Source: Ophiocordyceps camponoti-saundersi (nom. inval.) | Lineage: Eukaryota > Ascomycota > Sordariomycetes > Hypocreales > Ophiocordycipitaceae | DNA length: 64,000 nucleotides | Assembly: GCA_003339415.1 (NCBI GenBank) | Contig: PDHQ01000007.1 | Location: forward strand, 310,001 to 374,000 | Direction of reading: 5' to 3' | In this document: positions 10,415 through 20,674 of the stretch, in pieces | Layout of the letters: every line of letters begins with the position of its first letter | How positions within the stretch are numbered: the first letter of the stretch is position 1 | Notes under the pieces: generated by a model | What the model saw: only the letters and a program-made list of their open reading frames with translations | Databases searched by the model: none | Told to the model about the DNA's origin: nothing | Position numbers and translations under genes: made by a program

Positions 10415-11629
10415 CTGTTCCTGTCTGCGCTGGTAGACGTTCAGAGCGGTCAGTCCAAGGCCTATGGCGAGGCCAGCAGCACGGATCGCACGGAACGCCA
10501 GCGTGGGCGACCTTGAAGTTGGCAGCGGGAAGAAACAAGGACGGATGTATGACGACAAAGCCGTGTCGACGCGGCGTGGCGTAGATCGAAGCGAGAGAGG
10601 AAGGGAACAAGACAGTCGGAACGTCTCGCTTGTGACACACCGATTCGGAGAGCGAAAAAGACGTCGACCGCTGAAGACAGTCGGTAAGGAAGACGATGAA
10701 GTGGAACTGAGACGGACTGTAAGCGCCTGATGCGCTGCTCTCAGGCAGAAAGCGTCACCTGAAGGACGGAAGAAACGACCCAGGCCGAGGTCGGAGTGGC
10801 GGGGTAAATAAATATGAGCAGTAGGAAGGAAAAGCTGAGGAGCGACAGATGAGAGACAAGATGAAGATGTCGATGTCGATGCCGATGGCGTGCACCGGGG
10901 AGAGAAGACGAAGGAAGGGAAGAGAACCGCGGGGGGGGTTGGTTGAGAAGGATGATGATGGATTGGTGTTTGTAGGTGCGGCCTGCAGGTGGTAAGCTCA
11001 AGCTACCGATGGGATACCTCGATGCGGGTTGGGGGAGGTGATTCACCGGCGGTGGTTACTAAGAGTCGCGGTGGTGAAACGCGACCGCCGGTTAATTGCC
11101 GGTTAATATTAATTGTAGATTCTACCATCGGGAACCTGATTCTACATGGGATCCAGCTGGAGTCTGCAGGTCCTCACAAAAATCTGTACCCCAGTTCTCA
11201 AAGGACGACTAAGCCTGTTTCGTGTTTCCTCTCTTCTGGCTCCGAATCGACAATGTGCAATCAAAGTACTCCTAGGTACCGACCTCTATGAGAGGTGCAG
11301 GGTAGATCGAAAGAATTAACCAGCTCTGCCGAGGCATTACTACGGAGGCGTCAGCCCGTCAGCATGCATCGTTCCGCTACTACACCGGATTTTACGGTGG
11401 AAATATAAATCGACCGTCGGTGTTCGCAAAGATGAGACGCCCGAAGCTTTGGCCGTCTCTCTTTCTTGCTTAGGTCTTCCAGGTTTGCCTATATAGGAAG
11501 TACATAGAGTGTGAATGTCCTGTGAATTACACGCTATGGTCTCTTAAACCGTCCAAGAGTTTACAATGAGTCTTCAATGCTTGACCCCCAACTACTAAGA
11601 GTGACGATGTGCACATGACACACGTGCTC
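10415..11629. other. Intergenic region upstream of the RING ligase gene
   Basis: Holds the RING ligase promoter and leader and the 3' flank of the next minus-strand gene. Minor features are short ATG-initiated frames without domains and a CCTAGGTACC word near 11270. I see no gene. Confidence 0.55.
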
Positions 11630-12170
11630 TCAAGCGCTCTTCGTAGCATTCGCTGCCTCCTCCTTGGCCCGCTCCTGCTCAGCCTTGGCCTTTTCCTGCT
11701 CAGCCTTGAGCTTGTCCTCCTTATCCCACTCTATCAACTGTTTCGACCAACTGCACCGCCTCGTCAGTAATATATACCCGTGCATGCTTCCCATATCTGA
11801 AGAAAGGGGTTAAGTGGAACAACACGTACTATCTGCTCGGATACCATTCTCCCGGCTTCGGTCTATGAGCCCACTCTTCATGTTGAGCAGCCCACCGCCA
11901 GGCGATGGCGCAGATTCCGAAGACGGCAAAGGTCGCGATGGCAGTGTTTCGTTTCCAGTTGGGAGGCTGCGCGTACCAGCCACCAGCTGGCGACCATACG
12001 TGCTTGGGGTAACTTTGCAGAAGGGGAAGGGGTGGGTAAGGGAGAAGGCGATCCAATGAGTTGAAGGTTTCGTTACGGCCCGTTAGATAACTCACGGGAC
12101 TTTTCTTCCACCGCCCTGAGAGACTCTGTCAGCGAAGCGAGCTTCAGAAGCTGTACATGTCACGTACCAT
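11630..12170 (-). CDS. Small single-pass mitochondrial-type membrane protein, fungal conserved
   Basis: 139 aa from three exons: 12170-12168 (the ATG alone), 12125-11830 and 11750-11630. The introns are 42 and 79 nt and the total is 420 nt. The open frame in the middle exon has no ATG at its start; the only start that fits is the ATG followed at once by a GTACGT donor, giving a protein that begins MSLSGRWKKSPV. Seen: a Pro-rich N-terminus (LLPYPPLPLL), a WSPAGGWYAQP motif, one membrane segment (about residues 65-83), a YPSRYWSKQ motif and a Lys/Glu-rich helical tail (KAEQEKAKAEQ). This layout resembles small accessory subunits of respiratory complexes, especially complex I, but I cannot name it securely. 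It is divergent from a mitoribosomal gene 420 bp away. Confidence 0.75.
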
Positions 12171-12592
12171 CTTGATAGTCTCCTCTGCGAGTGTAGTTTC
12201 GTGCAATTGGGGTCGCTGTCGATGATATGAAGTCTTCCTTCGATAGAAGCTTGTCGAGGTCAGAGCAGCTATTGGATATAGCACCGTAATAAGGGTCTCC
12301 AGGATCTAAGCTAGTATCGGCCCACTAATGTTCCGTTCCGACCACCGCCCCCCCCCGCGTACTCCCTTACTGGTAGGTGACGAGAACTTTTCCTGTCTCG
12401 CCGCCTGTGTAAGAAAAAGCGTCGCTCTTTGAGACGTTTGACGACATCGCCGCCCGCTGGAGACCCTATCTTGCGATTCCCGCGCGGAAACAGGCGCTGG
12501 CGTCGTCAGGGGTCTCGGCGGTGAAAGCGATTGATAAAGAATCATACCCAAATCGCCTTCCCCCCTCCATCTCAATCCTAACCGTTTATTCT
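12171..12592. promoter_or_regulatory. Short divergent promoter between two mitochondrial-type genes
   Basis: Only 422 bp separate the ATGs of the small membrane protein gene (minus) and the mL44 gene (plus), so the two probably share promoter elements. I see no clear TATA box. The seeming upstream extension of mL44 starts at GTG and is not used. Confidence 0.45.
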
Positions 12593-13735
12593 ATGAAGAG
12601 GTTACGGTTGGTAAGATGGAGCGGACCAGCGCTTCAAGCTCGTCCCCTGACCAGAAGAAGACCGCCTTTCCTCGAGACAAAGCGCTGCCAGCACGAGGCT
12701 GCAGCAGCGGTCGATGAGCCTCAGCCTCAGCCTCGTCCACCGCAACGGTCGCTACCGTGCCCGCCACCGTCCCGCGCCAATTCCTCCGCCAAGTTGGCCG
12801 CCTTACACGCCAGACTCTCGCTCCCGCAAAGGGTGCCGATTGAGACTCTGGCCAGGGTTCTCATCAGTCCGACGGCCGACCCGAACCCGGCTTATAACAA
12901 TTCTGCCCTCTCCTACTTGGGACGCTGCATCATCAACTATCACGTCCTCGAATACCTCGTCTGCAAATGGCCTCGACTGCCCATTGCCATCTTGTACGAG
13001 ACGTTGAGAGCTTACGCAGGTGACGAGTCGCTTCACGAGGTCTGCAAAAGATGGGGCGTCGAGGCCGCAGCCGCCCCCGGTGAAGAGGTCGATTCCGGCC
13101 TGCTGCAGTGGAAACCGGAAGCGGTGAAGCCTTCGGAAGCTTGGTGGGGTTATCTTCGCCCCGACGCCGAACGGAGCGCCTCCTTTCGCCGTGGTATCAG
13201 CAGTCGTATCGTTCTCGACGACGACTTTGGTGACGTGATCGAGGAGCCCAGCGGCGACATCGATGCGGAATATGACCGCCTGTATAGTCGGGCCTATGCC
13301 TCCGTCGTCCAAGCTACCGTCGGCGCCATCTACTCTCATTGCGGCCGCGAGGCTGCCAAGTCTTTCATCACCTCACACATCCTGTCACGCAACTTCGACC
13401 CTTCAGTTCTCTTTGCCTTTAAGTTGCCGACGCGTGAGATTAGCTTGCTCTGTGCACGCGAGGGCTTCCAGCCGCCAGTCGCGCGCCTCGAGAGCGAGAC
13501 GGGCCGCGTTTCACGTACCCCAGTCTATGTCGTCGCCATCTACAGCGGTCAGGAGAAGCTAGGTGAAGGCGCCGGCCCGAGCCTCGACATTGCTCGTCGT
13601 AAGGCTTGCATGGTGTCCCTCAAGGCCTGGTATCTCTACAGCCCCGGCAACAAGGTGCGCGTGCCGAGCGACATGCTGGAAGAAGAGGCCAAACCCTGGA
13701 CGGCACCGCACATCGACATAGGCGAGGTCATTTGA
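12593..13735 (+). CDS. mrpl3: Mitochondrial large ribosomal subunit protein mL44 (yeast MRPL3)
   Basis: Single exon, 380 aa from the ATG at 12593; the longer frame from 12521 starts with GTG. Residues 1-60 are Arg-rich without acidic residues near the start, as in a mitochondrial presequence. A degenerate RNase III-like domain follows (SYLGRCIINYHVLEYLV and YASVVQATVGAIYSHCG) and then a C-terminal double-stranded RNA-binding fold (PVYVVAIYSGQEKLGEG, RRKACMVSLKAW). This is the architecture of mL44, a structural protein of the mitoribosome that has lost RNase III catalysis. The canonical acidic RNase III signature is not seen, which agrees with a structural role. It is convergent with the phospholipase gene 246 bp downstream. 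Confidence 0.92.
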   Translation: MKRLRLVRWSGPALQARPLTRRRPPFLETKRCQHEAAAAVDEPQPQPRPPQRSLPCPPPSRANSSAKLAALHARLSLPQRVPIETLARVLISPTADPNPAYNNSALSYLGRCIINYHVLEYLVCKWPRLPIAILYETLRAYAGDESLHEVCKRWGVEAAAAPGEEVDSGLLQWKPEAVKPSEAWWGYLRPDAERSASFRRGISSRIVLDDDFGDVIEEPSGDIDAEYDRLYSRAYASVVQATVGAIYSHCGREAAKSFITSHILSRNFDPSVLFAFKLPTREISLLCAREGFQPPVARLESETGRVSRTPVYVVAIYSGQEKLGEGAGPSLDIARRKACMVSLKAWYLYSPGNKVRVPSDMLEEEAKPWTAPHIDIGEVI

Positions 13736-13981
13736 TGGGTGGAAATGGTGTTGGATGCATTAGCTTCGAGGCGCAAACATCCCCTCCCCCCTTCTCAGTC
13801 CTCCATCTCCCCCCCTTTTTGAAAGAGGCAATGTACATTAAGCATGCTATTTCAACGGGCGCATGCATCCCGCTTCCGGGGACGCTGAAGGAAAGGAGGG
13901 GAAAAGGGATGTGATGGCCCTGAAATTGATATTCCCTCTTCTGTTGCCGCCAAAGAGCGCGTCTCCCTCACTCTCCCCCGC

Positions 13982-16363
13982 CTAGCTGAATTGGTCTCCG
14001 TCTCCGAGAAGAGCGGCCTCTCTGAGGCTGGCCATCCTTCGCAACATGTCTTGTCGCACCTTTTTCTCCGCCTGCTGACGAAGCTGCTTCTTGCGCTCGT
14101 AGACAGCACGAATCGTCGACTTTATCTGCTCCTTTCCCTCGTCATAGTTGGCTCTCGCCAGCCGCACGACGCCGTCGATCTGGTCAGGGGTGTAGACAAA
14201 GTTCCACGTGCTGAGAAACTCGGATGAGCCCGGCGAGACGTCGGGCGCCTTTTCGTTGCCGAGAAAGGGAAGATAGACGACGGCGATGCCGGCCTGAGGG
14301 TCCATCAGCCTCCACGAGTCCGAGTCTGCGACAGCCTTTGGCGGCGGCGGCGGCTCCGAGGACCGTTCTTGTGTCGTGCCAACCCAGACGGTGCAATAGC
14401 CCAGGTCGCCGGCTTCGGCTTTCCCAGGCGCCGCCGACTTGGCTTCCTCTTGGCGAGTCGCTTGCTGGGCTTCGGCTTCCCGCACCTTTTCTTGGGCCTC
14501 ATGCGCCGTGCTCGCCTGGGCGTCCGCGAGTTCCGCCGACGTCTGCTCCACCGAATCGCCAGCCTGAGGCCATCCGATGCCGACTGGCCACCCCTTGACA
14601 CCCCGTTGGCGAGCGTAGCCATCGGCGACGGATAGCCAGTTGTCCGTCTTGATATCGGCCGAGGCGTCAAATGCAATGAGGATATCGACATCACGCCCTG
14701 GACGCAGAAGGGGGTATATGGGCAGATTGTTGGACATTCCTGCGTCCATCAGCTGAATGTACTCTTTCTCGTAGATGTTCTTGGGCGTCGTCTTGGGCAG
14801 CTTGCCCTGCATCTTGAAGGCAAAGTTCGGTATCCTGGCAGGGTCGATGGGATGGACTTTACTCAGGTCGGCATTCTTCCCCGACACCATCTCGTCGACG
14901 GCGCCGAAGCCCGACAGGCTTAAGACTATGGGTCTGATTTCCCGGTAGTAATGGCTGAGTGTTGCGCAGAAGGCACTTCCAAAGATGCCCATCAATAAAG
15001 GCATCCTGATCTCTGGCAGGTGAAAGCCATGATCGGGAGGCACGTCCTCACCGTCGCTGAATCTTCTGCCGACGGCCCAGGTCGGAATGCCTGCGCCGAA
15101 CTCTTCGCAGAAGAATTCGTACGGCGTGAACTCGTACCACTGGAACCAAGATTCCCGTCGAGCCCTATCCTTTGCCTTCTCGGCGTCCGACGCAGTCACG
15201 TCGCTGTCTTCCAGCTCTGGGATCTCGTGTCGCACAGCAGTGTAAATGGGCAACGGCCGCTGTCCCAGCTCGACGAATTTCCGCTGGTTCGACAGCTTAA
15301 AGTCTCGGTCGTTGACGCCCAGCTCACCACGAGGCACCAAGTATCGGGCACCCAAAAGCAGACCATATATGTCGACGAGGCCAAAGTCGGCGCCGTCGTC
15401 ACCGACCAGCTTCTCCACCAAGCCGGCCAGGAGGTATTTGCTAGTCGGCAACGAGCTGAGGGAGTGGAAAGCCACGGGAGGATAAGCGATATGAGTAGCG
15501 GCGCGAGCCTTGATATGGCTCAAGAGAGCGCTGATGCTCCCCTTGGCAATGGACGAGAGATAGAGTGCTTGCAGCCAGCAAGAGCCGCTTACGCCAGAGG
15601 TATATGTCACGCAGTCAAAGAGCCCGTCTTCCTCGGCCGCTAGCAGGGATCCGGTGCCAGCGATGAGCGCTCGCAGGCCGCCGCCGGAGCCGCACGTGGC
15701 GATTGTCGGGACATCACTGGGATGAATGTCCGATTCTTTCAGGCCCAGATACTTTGCCAAGGCAGGCCGGACAACGACGCGTCGCCTGGTGAGATACTCC
15801 TTTTCCTCATCACACAAATCATTGGAAACTCGAACACGGGCCGAGTATTGGATCTCGGGGTTGATGTGAGGGTCGTGCGCCTCCTGCCAAATCTCATCGG
15901 CCAACGAGCCAGGAGACATTGAAAGCTCACGCTGTAGCTTCTTGACGTAGCTCGGAATCGACTTGGACCACTCGGGCAGAATAGAGCCAAAGACTCTTTC
16001 GGACAAATCGGACCACTCGACGTCCATGGCCAGAGACAGAGACTCGAACCTACGGGCGAAGCTTGCCCAGGCAGACTGATCGCGCACGGTCTCGTCAGTG
16101 GTCGAGTGGTAAAGCTCGTCATCTCGAGGTTTTTCTATGTCGGTACCGTGGCTAGCAACTGAGAGGCGTGCGAAATCGTCGGATGGATAAAGCCACCAGA
16201 CGAACAGCCCGCCTGCAGCCACAGCTAGAGGGGCGGTGGTAACGAGACGACGTGAAAAGACCGTCTGCGTAGAGTGCGCCACCTGCAGCCTCGTGCGAGC
16301 GGCAGCACGTAATGTTGAAATGCGAGGAGCCCATTTGGCCGCGAGGTCTCCGAAGCGACGCAT
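13982..16363 (-). CDS. plaA: Mitochondrial cPLA2-like phospholipase (PlaA type)
   Basis: Single exon, 793 aa. The open frame begins with TTG at 16390; the first in-frame ATG (16363) gives a basic, amphipathic presequence (MRRFGDLAAKW...) followed by a membrane segment (APLAVAAGGLFVWWLYP). The lysophospholipase/cPLA2 catalytic domain shows the oxyanion loop CGSGGGLRAL, the nucleophile in SGVSGSCW and the catalytic Asp in DAGMSNNLP. There is no C2 domain, as in fungal cPLA2-like proteins, which are reported to be mitochondrial in Aspergillus (PlaA). A charged Glu/Ala-rich insertion (HEAQEKVREAEAQ) lies near the C-terminus. Predicted role: hydrolysis of glycerophospholipid acyl esters at the inner membrane or intermembrane space. 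Confidence 0.9.
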   Translation of the reverse strand: MRRFGDLAAKWAPRISTLRAAARTRLQVAHSTQTVFSRRLVTTAPLAVAAGGLFVWWLYPSDDFARLSVASHGTDIEKPRDDELYHSTTDETVRDQSAWASFARRFESLSLAMDVEWSDLSERVFGSILPEWSKSIPSYVKKLQRELSMSPGSLADEIWQEAHDPHINPEIQYSARVRVSNDLCDEEKEYLTRRRVVVRPALAKYLGLKESDIHPSDVPTIATCGSGGGLRALIAGTGSLLAAEEDGLFDCVTYTSGVSGSCWLQALYLSSIAKGSISALLSHIKARAATHIAYPPVAFHSLSSLPTSKYLLAGLVEKLVGDDGADFGLVDIYGLLLGARYLVPRGELGVNDRDFKLSNQRKFVELGQRPLPIYTAVRHEIPELEDSDVTASDAEKAKDRARRESWFQWYEFTPYEFFCEEFGAGIPTWAVGRRFSDGEDVPPDHGFHLPEIRMPLLMGIFGSAFCATLSHYYREIRPIVLSLSGFGAVDEMVSGKNADLSKVHPIDPARIPNFAFKMQGKLPKTTPKNIYEKEYIQLMDAGMSNNLPIYPLLRPGRDVDILIAFDASADIKTDNWLSVADGYARQRGVKGWPVGIGWPQAGDSVEQTSAELADAQASTAHEAQEKVREAEAQQATRQEEAKSAAPGKAEAGDLGYCTVWVGTTQERSSEPPPPPKAVADSDSWRLMDPQAGIAVVYLPFLGNEKAPDVSPGSSEFLSTWNFVYTPDQIDGVVRLARANYDEGKEQIKSTIRAVYERKKQLRQQAEKKVRQDMLRRMASLREAALLGDGDQFS

Positions 16364-17492
16364 GATGAGCAAAGAGACATGCCAAGTCAACCGAGTCTTG
16401 ACGGCTCCCTGTCCATCGCGAGCCGATGCCGGGAAGGCGGGTCACGAAGCTTCAGTCTTTCGTCGTCTCGAGCGAGAGGCAGAATAATCGATAGCGAGAA
16501 TGGCAGGCAGAGTTTCTTTTCTCTGAAGCCTCGGAGGAAACGAAGGTGATGATTTCGAGTAACGAACGTCGCCTGCTTCTGGATTGCCTGCCCCTGCCAA
16601 TCAAGATCGAATCAAGGAGAGCGGATGAGTCAGCGACGTTCCAGGGGAACTCGTCGATTATTCTTCAGCCCTTTATTGAATTCTATTAATCTCTTTTCCA
16701 TGACGTCTCCTGATGGCGGCATGTATAGGTAGGTAGGTAGATGCGCATGTATGCGTTGTATATGCATCTTCACTCGTCGTGAACATTGGACGACGACTAG
16801 AGCTTTTGGCGCCAAATCATGCGCTACGCCAGTCCGTGTGTGAGTCGTTACGGCTGACTACCTACCGGAGAAAAGGCCTCAGCCAAGAAGCGACCGAAAT
16901 CATCGGAGATATTATTCTCGGTTACGTTCAGTACCTAGGTAGGATAGGGTAGTAGCTAAGTAGGCAGGCAGGCAGGCAGGCAGAGAGGCAGATACCTAAC
17001 AAGCAGCTTCGGTTTCAATTCACACGTGGATCTGAGAAACTGTTTGATCTTCTTCTTCCCTCCTAGAGGCTGCTCAGTACTGAATAGGTGCTAATAGCGG
17101 TAGATGGAAGTCAGATCCCTGCTAGAGACCACTATCGGCAGCGGAGAACGGAAGCGGGGCTGCCGGGCGGTGAAGCTGCTGTAGCCTGTGCCTGATTACT
17201 TATTATGTAAATCAGATTTTCCGCAAAATACTGCACCTACCTTGAACCTAACCATCATTTTCTTCTCACGCCCACGATTTTTATTTGTTTTCTTTACCCT
17301 TTCTCTCCTCTAATCTCCTTTTCCCTGTTTCTACAAGGTGGCTCGATGTCAAATCGATAAGCCATCTTCGCCGTCATCTTATCGTCATCGTCACTTCTCT
17401 TCTATCGACTCCTTCTTCGCCGGGAAACAAAAAAGCAACGATATTCGAACCCTTGAGAAATCCCATCAACAACGCTACCGATTTGAGCCAAG
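16364..17492. promoter_or_regulatory. Divergent intergenic region, plaA / La
   Basis: 1.1 kb between two divergent genes. It contains a TACCTAGGTA palindrome near 16931, a (GGCA)n run at about 16962-16985, an E-box CACGTG near 17025, and a CT-rich leader before the La ATG. No gene is supported. A GGTTCGAAT-like word near 17445 (minus strand) is not a tRNA. Confidence 0.5.
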
Positions 17493-19120
17493 ATGAACGA
17501 ATCTGAAGCCTCGAACAATCCTGCAGAGGCTGATCAGGTGCCCCAAATCTCTGCCGACGAAAAGTCCCAACCAGTGGAAGAGAAGCCACATCTCGAGGAG
17601 GAGCATCGGCCCATCAAATCTGAGCCCGATTCCGAGGAGAAGAGCAAGGCCGAGCTAAAATCTGAGGACAAGGAGCCGTCCATCAAGGCTGAACCTGATT
17701 TCGAGGAGACGAAGCTTCAGCCCGTCAAAGCTGAGCCTGAATCCGACGAGAAGAAACCAGCTGTCGTCGATGCGGAGCCCGACTCTGAGGAAAAGAAGTC
17801 GCAACCTGTCAAAACTGAACCTAAGTCCGAGGATGCGGACACGAAGCCGGTACATGAGTCTGCGATTCGTGAACCCAATGCCGATACTAAAATGATTAAG
17901 ACCAAGGCCAAGATAGATCGCGACAACTATCGCAATAACCGCAAATTCGATCCTAGTGTTCGCGAGGTCACCGATGATCCTGTGGCCATTCGCAAGCAGG
18001 TAATGCAATTTGCTGGTCAGAAAAAAAGGCTTCCCATGACTGACGGTCTTCTACATGACAGGTCGAGTTTTACTTTGGAGACTGGAACTTTCCTCAGGAT
18101 AAGTTCATGTGGGAAACATGCGAGGGTACGGCAAACAAGCCTATGCCCATCTCCAAAATTCACTCCTTCAAACGCATGCGCACCTTCCAGCCCTATAGTG
18201 CCGTTGTAGCCGCCTTGCGCGAAAGCAGCTTTCTCGAGGTGGCCGGCGACGAGGGACAGGAAACAGTCAAGCGCAGAGTCGCCTACAAACCGATGGCCGA
18301 AGCCCGAGCCAAGGCCGAAGCTGCTACAGTGTACGTCAAAGGCTTTGGCGACGAGAATCCCGACACCCAGTTCGACCTCGAGAGCTTCTTCGCCAAGTAC
18401 GGCGAGATTAAAGGCCTCAAGCTGCGCCGGACGAACGAGGGGCTCTTTAAGGGCTCCGTCTTCGTAACCTTTCCCGATGAGGAGGCAGCCAAGAAGTTCA
18501 TCAAAATGGACCCGGCGCCAACCTACAAGGGACACGATCTGAAGATTATGCTTAAGCGGGACTATTGCGAGGAGAAGAGCGAGCTTATCCGCCAGGGCAA
18601 GCTCGAACCTAACGGAAATCCGCGCAAGAGGTTCTTCGAAGGCATGAACGGCACACGGAGAGGCTTTCGAAATCGCCGAGACGGGGGACATCATGACGCC
18701 AGCGACTGGAAGAAGCGACGCGAGGAGGATCAGAAGAACGGCTTTCAGGATCGACGCGACGGCGGCCGGGGTCGTGGCGCACGCGGCCGGGATCGGGGTC
18801 GTGGTCGGGGTCGTGGTCGGGGCGCCGGTCGTGGTGGCCGCGATGGAGCCGGCAACAACCGAGACAGTCGCCGGGAGGAGGGCGAGCGTCGTGACGACAC
18901 CAACGAGTATGACACGGCCTCAGCCGTTGATGATGACACTCTCGCTGATACTTCTCGCAGTGCCAAGCCTCGGATCCAGTCTACGGCGGGCGACGACACT
19001 GCCGCACCGGTCAATGCCGGCAGCAAGCGTGCCCGCGAGGAAGAAGGCGGCGCTTCAAGCGACGCGCCGCCGGCAAAGAAGGTCGACGTTAAGGAGGATA
19101 TCAAGGTGGAGCAGACGTAG
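17493..19120 (+). CDS. La-domain RNA-binding protein (La autoantigen homologue)
   Basis: 521 aa from exons 17493-17999 and 18062-19120 (62-nt intron, CAG|GTAATG...ACAG|GTC). The first ~150 residues are acidic and built from five degenerate repeats of the type [IV]KxEP[DE]SEEK. The La motif follows (IRKQVEFYFGDWNFPQDKF...), split by the intron, then an RRM (ATVYVKGFG...GSVFVTFPDEEAAKKF), then an Arg-Gly-rich basic tail and a Lys/acidic C-terminus. Known for the family: binding of 3' UUU-OH ends of Pol III transcripts and protection of pre-tRNAs in the nucleus. The N-terminal extension is unusually long and carries repeated psi-K-x-E sites, the SUMO-acceptor consensus; another lies at the extreme C-terminus (IKVE). 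La-related proteins are less likely because the La motif is directly followed by an RRM. Confidence 0.93.
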
Positions 19121-19931
19121 TAGATGATGGGGAGGGGGAACGGACGTAAGCGACTTTTGCGCGAGGGGATACGGAGAAGATGAACGACGATTCATGGCTT
19201 GGAATGATGTTGTCCTCCGTTATCCTCTCCCTTTTTGGCCCCTTTTCAGACTTCTTTACTTCTGTCTTATGACGGATGATCCGCCTTGTTCAAGTCCTAT
19301 GCCAAGTCTCGGGTATGAAAATCTTTGCTAGGGACTCGTGCTTCACGGAATAGAATGTCAAAAATACAGAGTCTGAAGTCTAGCTTGCCTGAATGACGAG
19401 CAGACTGGCTATGGTCTGGTGGGTGCAGAAACAAAGGGCGTGGCTGTGTAAAATTGCATTGTAAAGAGAATTATGCCCACAACGCCTCGCTCCAAGCCCT
19501 TTCCTCTGGCCCCCTTTTGGCCACCGTGGAGCTGGTAGGGAGGTAGGTACATATGTACAGAAATGGGTGTTCATAGCCTCGTCTGAGTAGCAAGGCAACG
19601 AAGAGTGGCCAACGGGAGGATACCAGCATGTATGTATGTATGTTTGTGCTTGTGCGGGCGAACGGCGACCGACCTGTTGCTGTCCAGAAATGGCTGGCCG
19701 ATTGGTTTGCCGAGAGATGTCGCGCGCCACGGTTCCCCTGCGATGGAGATTTCCTGAGTATTTCCTTGCAAGTGCCCCAGCTGTAATAGGGTACGGGTAC
19801 GGATGCAGGGCCTAGCGGTGGTGTAGCAGTTCCGTAGTCCAGTTGCGGGCCGGGACATGCAGCGCTTGGCTTCCCATGGCCTCTTCGTCGGAGGCGATGC
19901 ATTCTTCCTTTGTTTGATCTTCGGCCCGTCA
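19121..19931. other. Convergent intergenic region
   Basis: 3' flanks of the La gene and the next minus-strand gene. It has short GTAT/GTAGGT microsatellites near 19540-19650 and no supported gene. Confidence 0.55.
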
Positions 19932-20674
19932 TCACACGTTTTCTTTGAAGACAGACGGTCTGTCGGGACTATCGGCCTTGGATCTGTGCTTCTGAGGCGT
20001 AGAGTCATCGATAGGTCGGGAACTCAAGCCTCGGAGACTGGAGCCGGCCTCGTCGTCGAAGGGATTCCGCGACCCGACGGGGCTTCGAGTCGGTTGACGA
20101 CCTCTGTGCTGTCCGTCGTCATAATCAGCAGAAGGGGCGGAAGCGAGGTTGACGGAATAGCCGCCCCCTCTGTAGTCGTTTGTAGGGCGACCACGAACAG
20201 GGGCGCTCAGCTCCTGCTCTTCGTAGTACCCTCCATAGCCATCTGCTTCGTGTCCGACGCGCGCATCCCAAGCTTCGTCGGGGTCGAGAGGACCGAAGCC
20301 GCGACGACCACGAACGCCGCCGTCGCGCAGGCTCTGCTCATAAGCGCCGGCAGCGGAACGGTTGTTGCGATCTTTGAAGCGGCGAACCTGGTCGTTGAAC
20401 CAGCCGACGACACCGCCGGGAGCGGGTCGAGGAGGGCCGTAGTGATCGTCGTTGTGGCGCCAAGGAAGATATGACGAGAGGCTGGGAGGAGGGAGCTAGA
20501 ACCGTAGAAGAGGAAGGGTCAGCGAGGGTGATTTTTATTTGGGTTTGTTCTTTCGGGGTGAAGACTTACGCCGAGTCTGCGGGCGCGTAGCTGGGCAAAG
20601 ACGAACCAGCCGACGGCTGAGATGGTGAGGATCACGAAGAGAGCGATGATGATTCCGCCGATTACGGAAACCAT
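19932..20674 (-). CDS. Single-pass membrane protein with disordered cytosolic tail, fungal conserved
   Basis: 222 aa from exons 20674-20570 and 20495-19932 (74-nt intron, GGC|GTAAGT...TTCTAG|CTC). The N-terminus is one hydrophobic helix (VIGGIIIALFVILTISAVGWFVF) followed by a basic stop-transfer (RARRLG), then LPPPSLSSYLPW and a polar region rich in Gly, Arg, Asp and Tyr (GYGGYYEEQEL, RNPFDDEAGSSL). Proteins of this layout are common in filamentous ascomycetes and are often carried in databases under uninformative names such as acid phosphatase-like. I see no enzymatic motif, so I assign no function. Tyr-based and NPF-like stretches (RNPF) could be trafficking signals; that is inference. It is divergent from the N-acetylglutamate synthase gene. 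Confidence 0.8.

Noticed and set aside
12521..12592. 24-residue N-terminal extension of mL44
   Set aside because: The frame begins with GTG; the first ATG at 12593 gives a good mitochondrial presequence.
17435..17460. GGTTCGAAT-like B-box followed by a T run on the minus strand (possible tRNA)
   Set aside because: The T-arm does not pair and no acceptor stem can be formed at the right distance.
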